NCBI GenBank assembly: GCA_943735955.1
Contig: OX030962.1
Span: forward strand, 5,107,120 to 5,171,119
Source of the DNA: Piscicola geometra
Taxonomy: Eukaryota; Annelida; Clitellata; Hirudinida; Piscicolidae
DNA length: 64,000 nt
Reading direction: 5' to 3'
This document shows positions 52,501-64,000 of this stretch, piece by piece (the stretch's first letter is position 1; every line of letters starts with the position of its first letter). The notes under the pieces were generated by a model. The model saw only the letters and a list, made by a program, of their open reading frames with translations. It searched no databases and was not told the origin of the DNA. Made by a program: the position numbers and the translations under genes.

Positions 52501-55500
52501 CTTGTGTTTCGTGAACTCGGTAAACTTACTGTATTCCATTATTCTGGCAGTCAGCTCCGTGCCTGGAGTATTCTTTTTTGAAGAGAAAATAAAGTTTTTG
52601 AAGATTATTAGTTTGTTTTTTCTTTTTGGTTTGAAGCCATTCACGCCACTACTGATGCTAGAGAAGTCTTGTGAGCGGTCAAAGTCTTTGGATTCAGCCA
52701 TGTACGATGACTCTTCCTCCTTCAACCACTTGCTCTTCGAAGCTTCTTCGTTTTTATGTATTTTTTCAATTTTTTCTTTTGCTTTTGCATCTGCGTTGAA
52801 GTTATGTCTTCTAATTCTGCTCCTGGCGGCTCTGTAGATACTGATGTAGATGATTATCATGACCATGAGAGGGACGTAAAATGCTCCGAAAGTGGAGAAG
52901 ATGGTGTAACCAAAGTCCTTGCTGATGGAACAATGAATTACGCTTGGTTGCTTTCCTCCGTTCGTCGTATACAGCGTGTAGTTGTCGGTGGTGGTGTGGT
53001 TTGTGTTTATTTCGCTTTCAAGGGCGTTGTTGAGGGTTTTATTGTTGCGATTGGAGATGTCATTACGAGTGAGTTTGTACTTTTGTGGAATGTCCGAGTG
53101 TTCTGAAGCATTATGTTTATGAAGCGTTCTTGTCACACTTTCTCTAATTGCCTTTTCGTGTGTGTCAGTGAGGTGTATATCAAGTCTGGCCCCTTTATAT
53201 GTCGCACTGCTGCTTGCTAGAGTGCCTTCTTTACGGCTACTTTCGCTTTTTTCGGCTTGACGCCTTTTTAAATAAGTTTTTATTTCACTTTTGTACTTAT
53301 TCTTTTTGCGCTGTCTGTTCCCTTCAAAGTAATGACACATTTCATTGTAGAAATCCTGAAAGGGTGTCATTTGATCCAAGTTTTTTTTCTTTTCCATTTC
53401 TCGTTCAAACCACGCTTTTTTCAAACTTTGATTATTTTTTAATCCGTTAAAACTTATTTCTCTCACTAATCTTTCCACACCCAATCCACTTTTGCCTTTC
53501 AAGAGTGCAATATTCTGATGGATGTGCTCCAGCTTTCTGCGATTTTTATCAATTATCTCTTCTCGGTTCAAATCCACTTTTTCACTACTACCCCCATTCT
53601 CGCCAGTTTCCACTCCACCTCCCCAATCTCCAGCAAAGTATTCTGTCACACTGTCACTTATATTCTCACTAACAGCTTCGGAGTTCTCGTCTTTCATTCC
53701 AAAGAGTCTTGGACTCGAAATGAGAGCAGCAATGATCCAACTAATGGCCACGAGAATTATTATTCGCTTTACCGGCCTGTTCCGCACGTAATCTGCGCTT
53801 TTAACTGCCCAGTACCTATTTATGAAAGTGTTGGTGTTGTTGTTGTTGAGGGTGCTTGAGTGCTTGTGTTGATGTTGTTGTTGGTGGGCTTGTTGATGTT
53901 GTTGTTAGTGTATTTGTTGTTGTTGGTTTATGAAATGTTTGATTGGTACTAATTTTATAATACGAATACAAAAAAGTAATTCAAAGAAGGAAAGAAATTG
54001 AATGAATTTGAAGATAAACGAAAGCACAAAAGAGTTTGAAAATACTCCAACTAGAAGCTCTAATACCGAAAATAATTTATAAACTGAAGAGCACTCGAAA
54101 GGTGTTTATGGCTTTGGTAGAAAAGAATTTCCACTAAAGCGACTTTAAAACTTCCATTAAAACTTCTTCAACTACGTTATTTCTCTCCTCAAGGCTATTT
54201 GCGCCTGATGAATATGAACCCATTTGTTTTGCGGCTTAAAAGTGTTACATTTAAAAAGGGAAACAATTTATTTCGCTAAAAGGTTGTTTCAACACATTTG
54301 CAGTTCATTTGGATGAAAGTGAAACGGCACACAAATCTTTACAAATCCTCACACTCGTAAATGCATGGCGCGTGTGTGATCATGCAAATTACTCGGAGAC
54401 ATGACAAGGCATTCGCCGCAAAAAATTTCGTGAAACTCGCAAAAGATTATTGAATTTAAAAAGATCTTTCTGAAACTTAAAATTATCACTTCAAGCATTC
54501 AAATACACTGAAATTAGTTTAATTATATATTTGCTGATCCACATTTCTGTGTCAATTTTCCTAAACTGCTAGCTTCGTTACAAAGGTCTATAACTCATAG
54601 ATTATAAGTTGCTTCCAGCCCCATACATCACAGAGAATTCATTTTCTGTCGAATCCATCAAGCGTCTTCTTGTTTCATAGCTTAGTCATTTATTCTTGTA
54701 TTTGCTATTCTAAAACATCATAAAGCGCCTCGCTTTTCCAATCTAAGACAGCATTAGTTACTTTTTTAATAATGAAGACATTTTGTAGTAGGATGAAAGA
54801 TTAAATCATGATAAGTTAACTCTATTTATGCAAAATATTCATATGAAAAAAAGTAATATTTAAATTTGAAATTTAAATATTCATTCATTAAAATTTAAAG
54901 GATTTTTAGATTTCAGTAATAAAACCGACTGCATGGACTCAACAATAAAAATGATTTGTCCAAAAGTTGATAATTAAAAAATCTAATCAAGAATAAAATA
55001 AGAATATATTAAAAATTGAAAAAATTAAAAATGTATTAAAAGGATGATAAATTATTTATTAAAAACCTGTATATTATTATTATAATTTAAAATGTTTTTT
55101 TCATTAAAACCTAAAAAATAATTCTTTTTTATTTTATATTCAAGAACGAAAAAGTATATTACTTGGGAATCTTACTCAATATTCAAACTGTGTTTTCGGC
55201 GAAAGGTTTTTTCGCAAAACAAGCTACATCTTCCGCTCAGTCGAACAGTCTTTAATTAATTTTTTTCCTAATCAAAAGCTCGATCAAACATTGTTTTTGT
55301 TAACTTTCAATTTTGTTATTACAAATAAGATTATAAACTCGATATTAAATTTAAGGGAATTACTAAAATTTTCAAAAAACTTACATCCGGCAAACAAATA
55401 AATCATTCTATAACACAATCAAGATTTGTATCCGTCCATCATCCGGCACCTTTGACGTCCGATTCCATCCTCCATCTTCTTTACCCCGCCAAATCTCATC

Positions 55501-57857
55501 TTCATCCATTTCCGAAATCTCATTCCATTGAGCTACACTTTGCAATTTTTCAGTTTTCAAGTTTTACCGCTTCCCATTTATCTTACCTCGAGCGCTTTAG
55601 GAAATTTTATTCGTCGTTTTTAGGCTGAAGAGATCAGAATAAATCATCGAAATGCCATAAAAGCTCTTTCGCTTGAAGTTAGTTTAATTCCATTTGTTAT
55701 TTCATTCCAATAAAGCATATCTCACGATTTGTATGATACTTCAATTTTATAAAAATTACTTTTTGCCAATTAAATTCTACTCTCAAAAAAGTTTTGAAGT
55801 TCAAAGTCTTAGCTATTATTTCCAAACATTTTTGTTTTGATCATTATTTTTGTTTCTAGACTTGAAACAAACTCAATTATAACTAAATCAACACTGCATT
55901 TACAATACTTACCCCAAACCCATAATGAATCACCCATCCACCCCTCAACATTTCCACCTTCACCCATCCCTACAATCACTCCACCCCTATAACCACTCCA
56001 CACCCATCCACCCATCCCTCAACCACTCCACCCCTAAAACCGTTCCACTTCACTCCCACCCACCCATCCCTCAACCACTCCACTTCCACCCAACTATCTT
56101 TTCAACCACTTCACACCAACCTATCTCTACATCAACATCTCCACCTTCACCCACCCACCCCTACAACCACTCCATTCCTACAATCACTCCACCCCTATAA
56201 CCACTCCACACCCACCCACCCATCCCTCAACCACTCCACCCCTAAAACCGTTCCACACCCACCCACCTACCCATCCCTCAACCACTCCACTTCCACCCAC
56301 CCACCCATTCCTCAACCACTCCACACCCACCCACCCATCCCTCAACCACTCCACTCCCACCCACTCATTCCTCCACCATTCCACCCCCACCCACCCATCC
56401 CTCAACCACTCCACTTCCACCCACCCATCCTTCAACCACTCCACACCCATCCACCCACCATCCCTCAACCACTCCACACCCACCCACCCATCTATCCCTC
56501 AACCACTCCACACCCACCCACCCATCCCTCAACCACTCCACCCCCACCCACCCATCCCTCAACCACTCCACACCCACCCACCCATCCCTCAACCACTCCA
56601 CACCCACCCACCTATCCAGCGAAATGGCGACTAGATGCAGGATGCTGGAAGTACAGCAAATAATGTCCAAGTACACGTACAACTCACACGCCACCCATCC
56701 CAGCACCCACGTTCCTTTCACCTTTGTAATGAAGCGGATTATTATTAGAAACAATATTGATGAAGTGAATGTTACAATTGATTTTCGAAGATATCAGAGA
56801 AATTCACAAATATAATTTCAAAAATGTCATTCAAAAGTTTAATTATATAAAAATTATTTTGTAAGAAACGCAAATTAAACCTTCAACTTCATATTTTCAT
56901 TTAAACTCATCAGTCTACAAACCCAAAAAAACTACTAATAATAACTCCACCCACTTCATAGACCGCAGCTAACGGCATTACCAGAGAAGCGACCATCAGA
57001 TCAGCAAAAGCCAGCGACGCCACCAAAAGATTCGCAGGATTCTGTCGCAATGTTCTGTCGTTCGAGACGGCAATAACGACGAAGATGTTGCCTACGATGG
57101 TGAGGACGATGACGATCGCCAGTGCTGTGCTGACCGTTGCTATCGTCAGCGTCGAAGGGTTGTTCGTCTGCGTGTCTAGCGCATCAGTTTGCCTTGATTT
57201 TCCAGGAAAATTTGATGCTCTTTGAGTTGATTCTTGTGCAGGAAAAAGGGCGGGAGAAGATTGAAGGGTTGTTTGGTGGCTGTGGAGAGGTGGAGTTATG
57301 ATGATGGAATCGAATGAGACAGAATTTGTTTTATGTCGTGCATTATCATCGAGTGTGCGATCGCTGAAAAGCCTTTCCAAGGAGTGTCCATCACTTCTGA
57401 TCTTTCGGACGCTCGCTGATGGAGCCAACAGGGAATTGATGTTGGTAGATGGAGATAGTGGAAATGGTGAGAATGATGAAGATGAGAGTGATGATGATGA
57501 GGGTGGTGGCGGTAATGGGGATGAGAGTGATAGTGATGGTGGTGATAATAGTGATGATGACGTATCCAAAAATATAGGGTCAGAATTCTTTTTGAGCGAA
57601 AATTCCAGTGCTGAAACTTCCTTACGATTATCATCACTATTGAGATGTTTATCAAGAGTTATATAAGCATTGCCTTCTTTTCCACCGTTAGTTTGGTGAG
57701 CAGTGATAGGACGATGGCTAGTACAATCTTCGCCATCACCGCCAACGTAAATTCCAGTTTTGTTTCGAGATGTATTGTGGGCAAGAGAGCAGAGGCTCAG
57801 GGAGAGGATGGTGATGATTATGATGTTGGAAAAACGTATTTTGATTTGGAATAACAT
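49509..57857 (-). CDS. Serotonin 5-HT1-type G-protein-coupled receptor with giant loops, 4 exons
   Basis: Exons in coding order: 57857-56955, 56721-56612, 53815-49850, 49626-49509, in phase, about 1698 residues (typical 5-HT1 receptors are about 400). A hydrophobic N-terminal segment could be a signal peptide, followed by a roughly 230-residue Ser/Pro-rich ectodomain. TM1 has N257 and TM2 D286. TM3 carries C313, the amine-binding D320 (YLDIICCTSSILHL) and DRY at 337-339. TM4 is at about 353-371. A second extracellular loop of about 260 residues ends at C633. TM5 reads DFGYTIFSTFGAFYVPLMVM, close to 5-HT1. The third intracellular loop is about 925 residues and low complexity. TM6 (about 1598) has TFVVCWLPFF, and TM7 has WLGYLNSLINPVIY, with a short basic tail (LAFAQMLLGRC). 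All key residues of a working aminergic receptor are intact. 5-HT1 type rests on TM3 and TM5; an octopamine or dopamine ligand is less likely. Confidence 0.9.
55925..56618. repeat. 30-bp C-rich minisatellite in the receptor's second intron
   Basis: More than 20 imperfect units built from CCATCCCTCAACCACTCCAC and CACCCACCCA. It runs into the donor of the exon ending at 56612: the donor sequence GTGGGTGGG is itself the first repeat word. It creates Trp/Gly/Val-rich spurious frames on the minus strand. Confidence 0.9.
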
Positions 57858-60800
57858 TGTAAAATGGTTAGAAAAGTTTATAAAGATTTTGTTGACTGAA
57901 ATGATTGGCTTGCTATTCTTCCGCTTGCCTCTGTTAATATAATTGTAAGACCTTTAAACATATATTTTCCTATTTTGAAATGTTTATTATTATTATTATT
58001 ATTTTGTTCAAAGTTTTAAATATTTTTGGTAGTTTTTGTCTTTATCTCAGTAGCGTAACTGTCATTGTTTCTATTGTAAAAGCCTTGAAGGGCTAAGAAT
58101 TGACAGATTTATGAGAAGAAAAATATATATTCAAATAAATATTTAAATAAATAGTGAAAAAATAAATGTTAAAAAACTTAAAACAGTAAAATTAATTCAA
58201 GTTATAAAAAACATATTTAGATGTTTGAAACATATTAACGAACGTAACGATGTTGAAAATGTCAAGGCTAAAATTTTTCATCATTAGAAAAGGGTCCAGG
58301 CCGAGAAGCAATTTTATAGAAAGGGGAGCAAAATGAAAAAACATAGGCTCTCAGTTACTTCATGAAAATAGAAAAATAAATTTTAATGTTAACAATCATA
58401 GAAAAAACTTGCGATATTCTTGAGAAAAACGGGCTCTAAAGCCCTAAATCTTAAATATTTTGAAAGTATTTTGCATTATATCTCGAAAAATATTATTCGA
58501 AAAAACAGAAAACCTATTTGAAAGCAGGAAGCAAGTAACTTACTGTATTGCCAATGCAATGATTTGCACTGCGAGTTCATTTGAATTTATATAAACGTTT
58601 TTCTAATGCTTGATACTTCTTTTATGGTAATTTTCACTGTTTGGATGTTATATAACATCTTTTTGATACTTGTTTGAGATAGTTTTTACCCATATCAAAG
58701 ATTTATGCATGAATTCAGAAGACAGCAAGATCTGGTTTTAAAAAGCTTAATGACTTATGTAATTAGTTATATATTTATCCGAATTTTTGAAACTTCAGAA
58801 AAAATTTTCTGCATAATTTTGGTCTACAAGCCAATTTCGATTCGGAAAAGCATTCAAATTTTCCAGTTTTCTCGCCATGGCAAGATTCAAATTTCGCATG
58901 CGGCACGAAGGCGATCAGACAACGAAAGATCGGAAGGCTTTAATTTACTGGATGGTTGGTGCCTAATTTGATTTGTGATTGATGCTGGTGCTCTGTTGAT
59001 TGTGGAGTGATTGCATTGAGTCTTGTTGTACTCTTTTGCTCTCAAATCTTGGAACTTTGTTAAACTGTTTGGAAACCTTAGGAAGGCTGATAAACGGAAG
59101 TGGCAGATGAGCTTGTTTGTCATTGCGTGTGGATATCAAAAGATATTAATGTTGAAGTGTATATTTCAATATCTGAGAGTGCGTTTGGATGCACACACGT
59201 ACGCAAACACACACGTGCGTTTACGAAGAAACCTTAGATTGCTTATAGTCACGAATTTGGTCCCAAGAAAGGCAGGGAATTAAATTCGGATGCGGAGTAT
59301 GATGGAAAGGCATGGAATGTGTACGAAATAAGAAATCAAAACTAAAGGGGGTGGAAAGAAGAAAGTTTAAATAAAAAAGAAACATTCCGTTTGGCTGGAA
59401 AGATTTTTTAAAATGGAAATAGAAAGCTTGTATGAAGAAGTTAGCGTGTGAGTGTGACGCTTTGTATAAAAAAGAATTAATGGAAATTGTAATTACAACA
59501 TATTTAAAAGTAAACTATTTTTTTTTGCATTATCGTTTATAAACAGTGCGTAATTGCCAAAGCTTTCATAGTGTGAAAAGAAACAAAGATTTCCGGTTAA
59601 AAGGACTGAAGCTAATAGGAAAGAATAATCGGGGAGAAAAATTTTTTTATGTAAAAAAAATTTTTTAACGAGTGTAAAACAATGTTCAAGATAATCTAAT
59701 ATTTTCGATAGAAAAGCAAACAATTGGGTGTCTAACATTTAAAAAAAGATTTTATACTAAAAAAGGGACAAGGGTATAAAAGTGCCTTTTCTTGTGTACT
59801 TTTTTTTCATTACCATCATCTTCCTTCATAAAAGCTTCTCCGCTCTGTTTTTTCTCATTCTTATTACACTGATGTACTGCTGACACTAGTTTTTCTGGCT
59901 AGTCGTTAGAGCTATAATAGAGAATATCAAAAAAATATTAATAAAAACAAATATAAAATTAATTTTGAAAACTATAGAAAAATGACAAAAAAGACACCAA
60001 TATTTCTGCATCAAATGAAGAGTTTTCTATTATTATGAACTTTTCTATTTTTCCTTTTGTTAAAGTTTTGTTTTTGTCCTACATTTAGAGGCGTTGCTTC
60101 CATGTATTTTTTAGTAGTTTTCATGGACTGTTATCAATTTCGAAGGATAATTTTTTCTTTCATCATCATCACTTTCCTCAAATAACACATTCTCTTTTCA
60201 TCACCATCATTTCTTTCGGCAAATTTTATCACCAATACTTCTTATCATTACTCCATCACCATTCCATCACCATTCCATCACCACTCCACCACTACTTCCT
60301 ATCATTACACATCTCCACAAAATCTCCATCACGGCTTCACCACAACTCTATCATGGCTGTACCACCAATTTCATCTTCACCATCTATCAAAAAAAATTCT
60401 TTACATTACTGACCACATCTAAAATTAATGAGAAAATTTCTTTTAACTTCCAAAATTAATGCTGCTTTTTGTTTTGCAATAAGTGTAAATTATGTGCGAG
60501 GTACTGAATCGAAATGGAATTAATGCCTCGGTCGCTAATGAGACATGAAGCTTCCTACTCAGTATTGTCTCTTCTCGTAAAAACAATATGATTTAAAAGA
60601 TTTATTTACAAAATATTGTTTAAAAGTATTTACAAAATATTTTTTTAAAGTTTAAAAAAAACAGATTAATTAAAAAAATGTAAAAACTCTTAAGTAAAAG
60701 TAATTAAAATATTGATTTTGAAAAACTGGAAAAAACATATTTTTCTCATAACTTAATTCTATGAAAATATTCGATTATTGGGTATTTTTGTTTAAAAATG

Positions 60801-63800
60801 GAAAAAACAAAAATTCAGAATAGCCTGATTTATGGGACTTTGTCTATTAGAGCATCTCGCTTAGATGACGGATTGTTTTTTTGGGATTAATATTCCAAAA
60901 TAATTCCATTTGACCGCTGTGCTAGTGCTGAGAAGGTTCTCATTATGAGGGTTGTTATAGCTTTGTTGGGATGGTTAGTGAGTTTAGTTTTGAAGGGTTT
61001 TTTAGATATTGAATTAAGGTTTGGTGTATTTGAAATGGATATTTTTCTGGTGTCATTGTTGTCTTTTGGTCGCGGCGTCACAACAACAGTGGTGAGATGG
61101 CTGTAGCAGTCGTCTGAGAGCAAACATCGCTTATTGGTAGCCTGAACAACGACAATGACCGCAAAAGCTCTTTTCACCAGCTTGCCAATTTCACTATAGC
61201 TAGTGCATTGAATCAAGTGCAATTAAATTTTAATCAAAATGCAGACAACTTCAAATGAAAAAGTCATTGAGTTTATCCTAATTTATGTTTGATATTTCAA
61301 TATTCATTCATCCATCCATACAAAGGTTTTTAACTTTTGATCACTTATTTCAGTTTCACATTACCATTGTAACGTTTTGTGCGTTTTCTGCACTTTTGGT
61401 CATTTACTTTTTCACTCACAATCGAACATCTAATTTGTCTTCGAACCCAAAAATCAATAAAATCATCAAGTTTTCTTCATTTTCTTACGGAGACCTTACT
61501 TCACAATCCACGTCTAGCGCCAGTTTACATTCACTATTGTATAAGTCTGTATGGTTTCCCATCCATATCTCATCTAATGTAGTACAAAAACAGACAATTA
61601 CTTAGATTGATCGATCTAAACTCCACCAAGATTTAATGGTTATTTCTAGAAGAAACAATATTGGTTTAGTTTGAGGATATTTAGCTGCACTTTATTGAAG
61701 ATTGGATTGGGTCGCAGAGCCGATCTCCTAACACCTAATCCTATCACCTGCTTGTATCTTTTCTTCTTTTTTCACACTTTTTTCTATATATTATATATCT
61801 GGAATTCCATTTACTATCCCAACATATAATATTGATTTATTATTATTAAATTATTAGTTTTTTCTTGCAAAATTTGTAGTTTTTAATTATTTATAAGCCC
61901 ATCACAGAAGAAAAAACATGTTGACACATCATTTTCCCTCCATTTATCAATTAATTTTTTTACATTATTAAAATTACATTTTTACCAGTGCTTTGTACTC
62001 ATTCCTCCACTCTGCTTCCTATTTTTTATTAATTCATTCCATACCAATTGAGAAACCCACGCCTTTCAAGTCTGTCATTATTTCAACTAATCTCTTGTCA
62101 ATTCTCTGATCACGTAATTCATCTTTTCCACTCCTCGACAGTTTCTCCATCCCTTAACGCCTGTCAATCCATCAATCAGGCATCCTAGCCCGCTCCAATA
62201 TGCCTGCAACAGCCTTTGCACTCGTCCGCACGCCTCGCTGCTTCTTTTCAGCGACGTTCCAAGAATATTGAAACTAGAAGATATTTTATAGCGAAAAGAT
62301 TTTGAAGAATCAATCTTTCATGAAGTTACGTAAAGAAGTTATTACGAGGAATACATTTTTGTTGAAGATTTTAAAACATTTAAGTTTCTTTGTTCACTCC
62401 CAATTGCTTTAGAGCCATCAATCTTTGCGCCTTTCATTCCGAGTGTACAATACCAAGACAAATTAAATGAAGGTTGTAAAAAAATAATTTTCATCGAATT
62501 GATTTTGATGGAAGAGTTTTTTATAGATTTTAAATGGGAAATAGATTCTATAAATAATAAGTAAATATAGAAAAGCGTAAAAAAACTAGTCTTAAGGTCG
62601 TAGTTTCAAAAATTTATTCTGATTTTAAAACATTCGAAACTCTCAAAATATTGTTCAATCCTTGCTATATTACCAGTTTCAGAATTTTTATTTTTAAAGA
62701 ACAAAAAGATTATGACATGTCTGTCAGTCTTTCTAATGACAAAAATCTTGTTTTCACGTCGAGAAAAGCGCCAGAGATTCATAACTGAGACTGTTGAATA
62801 GAATTAACTAAAAATAAAAACTAAATAAGGTTTTAAAATCATTCAAGTAAAACTAAAATAAAATTTTTAAAAATTAAAAGTTGGTTTGAATGAATGGAAA
62901 ATAAAAGACGAATCAAGTTCCAATAAACATAGAGCAAACATGAAACTCCTAAATTAAATTCGATAAAACCAACCGGGTTTTAATGCCTCAGTCGTGACGT
63001 CACGATACCTCTCACGTGACTTTTGTTCAAAGCGGAAATGCTTTCAACAAAGCGTGCTCTAATAAAATGCTATTCAAAATAAAATTAATGTAGTTAATTC
63101 TCAGCTTTTAAAAAAATGTTTACTATTAATAAAATCTTTGGTGATTTTATGCGCTTCGAAAGAAACCGAATGAAAAATCACAAAAACTTAAAAACAACAA
63201 ATTCTTTTTTCAGTTATTTTTGCTACGCTTCGAATGTCATCGCAACCGCAGAAAACCTCTAAAACCTTAAATTTGCATAACTGTGAAACAAAGCATTGTG
63301 AAAAAATAAATATTTTTATGCCTATTTATTATTTTTAACTATTTAGCTACTTTTTCCTTTTTATTCTCCTCCTTGAGAATGTTCAACGCTCGACTGCTCT
63401 GGTGGTTTCAGTGGGGACTTTGATAACAATGATTTAAATTACTTGAAATTCTTGTTCACTTTATTTTAAACTTTTTTGGTGAATTTTAATCCATTTTTTT
63501 GTGAGAATGTGTTTCTGTATGTGTATGTGTATGCATATTTTCATGTGCGTGTATGGAGCATAGCGATGATAATAAAGATGAGAACGAAAGTAAAATTGAT
63601 GGTGGGAAAGAAATAACATAAAAAAGAACAAGGGGTAGAGACAAAGTTCTAATTGAGTTAGGGCTGAATAATGGTCAGGAGACAATGAGGTCACATGAGG
63701 AAAAGCAGAAGCTGCTGATTTAACGAGAAGCATTCGGTAATTTAAAAACTTGAAAGTAAATTTATTTTTTTGAAAGTTTGATTCTAAACACTTTAAATGT

Positions 63801-64000
63801 AATAGAATACTTGAATAGTTTCTTAATGAAATAGATGGCGATGCTAAAAAACACGAGACTTTGAATGACATTTAGGTGAATGTTGAGACTGCAAAAAATC
63901 TCTTCATGACAGTTTGCGTGAGATTTTAAACTTTTTAATTTTTTACATGGTATTCCGTTAGAAGCTCGAGTCAGTTTTGAAAACATACTTCATAAATATC
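57858..64000. other. Right-hand region without a supported gene
   Basis: 6.1 kb of AT-rich sequence. The left end should hold the receptor promoter. I found no conserved exon, RNA gene or long repeat. Short open frames (for example 58705-58971, 60887-61222 and 63461-63871) have no recognisable domain and no supporting splice structure. CAT-rich patches occur near 60160-60400. Confidence 0.5.

Noticed and set aside
56184..56606. Trp/Gly/Val-rich minus-strand frames joined to the receptor's TM3 frame
   Set aside because: They are the minisatellite read through the donor at 56611; the homologous continuation (YWAV) lies at 53815.
60887..61222. 111-codon minus-strand frame
   Set aside because: No recognisable domain, no splice support, composition like the surrounding AT-rich DNA.

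Overview
This window is animal nuclear DNA. It is AT-rich, and its genes are split into many short exons by GT-AG introns. Most introns carry long microsatellites or minisatellites. There is no operon structure, no ribosome-binding-site logic and no prokaryotic gene. The gene families (adducin, neuronal calcium sensor, claudin-like four-span protein, cysteine dioxygenase, AdoMet decarboxylase, 5-HT1-type receptor) are bilaterian. The simple-repeat load, the Asn/Gln-rich coding inserts and the TGAT-tailed non-LTR fragments would suit a lophotrochozoan such as an annelid/leech or mollusc, but the phylum is only an inference. Exons were joined by hand from homology, splice sites and reading phase; none is confirmed by transcripts.

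Layout. 1-2232: repeats downstream of adducin. 2233-7206 (-): adducin, 11 exons, with arrays in most introns. 7888-11570 (-): 600-residue coiled-coil protein of unknown family, 10 exons. 11571-15745: intergenic, with a decayed reverse-transcriptase fragment bounded by inverted copies of a retroelement 3' tail. 15746-17340 (+): neuronal calcium sensor, 5 exons. 19104-20988 (-): claudin/PMP22-like four-span protein, 5 exons. 23941-24634 (-): unrecognised 111-residue protein, 2 exons. 25268-25745: uninterrupted TATG array. 27940-30057 (-): cysteine dioxygenase, 8 exons. 32868-38252 (+): S-adenosylmethionine decarboxylase, 11 exons, with a small hAT-like element in intron 10. 41219-46268 (+): 1424-residue membrane-anchored protein with a dual-specificity phosphatase fold split by an insert where the catalytic loop should be. 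49509-57857 (-): 5-HT1-type receptor of about 1698 residues. 57858-64000: no supported gene.

The genes do not form one pathway. Cysteine dioxygenase and AdoMet decarboxylase are divergent neighbours and both use sulfur-amino-acid metabolites. The calcium sensor and the amine receptor suggest neuronal expression. The most unusual items are the split pseudophosphatase and the giant amine receptor, two convergent neighbours whose conserved domains are interrupted by very long low-complexity inserts. I did not find a clearly new multi-gene system.
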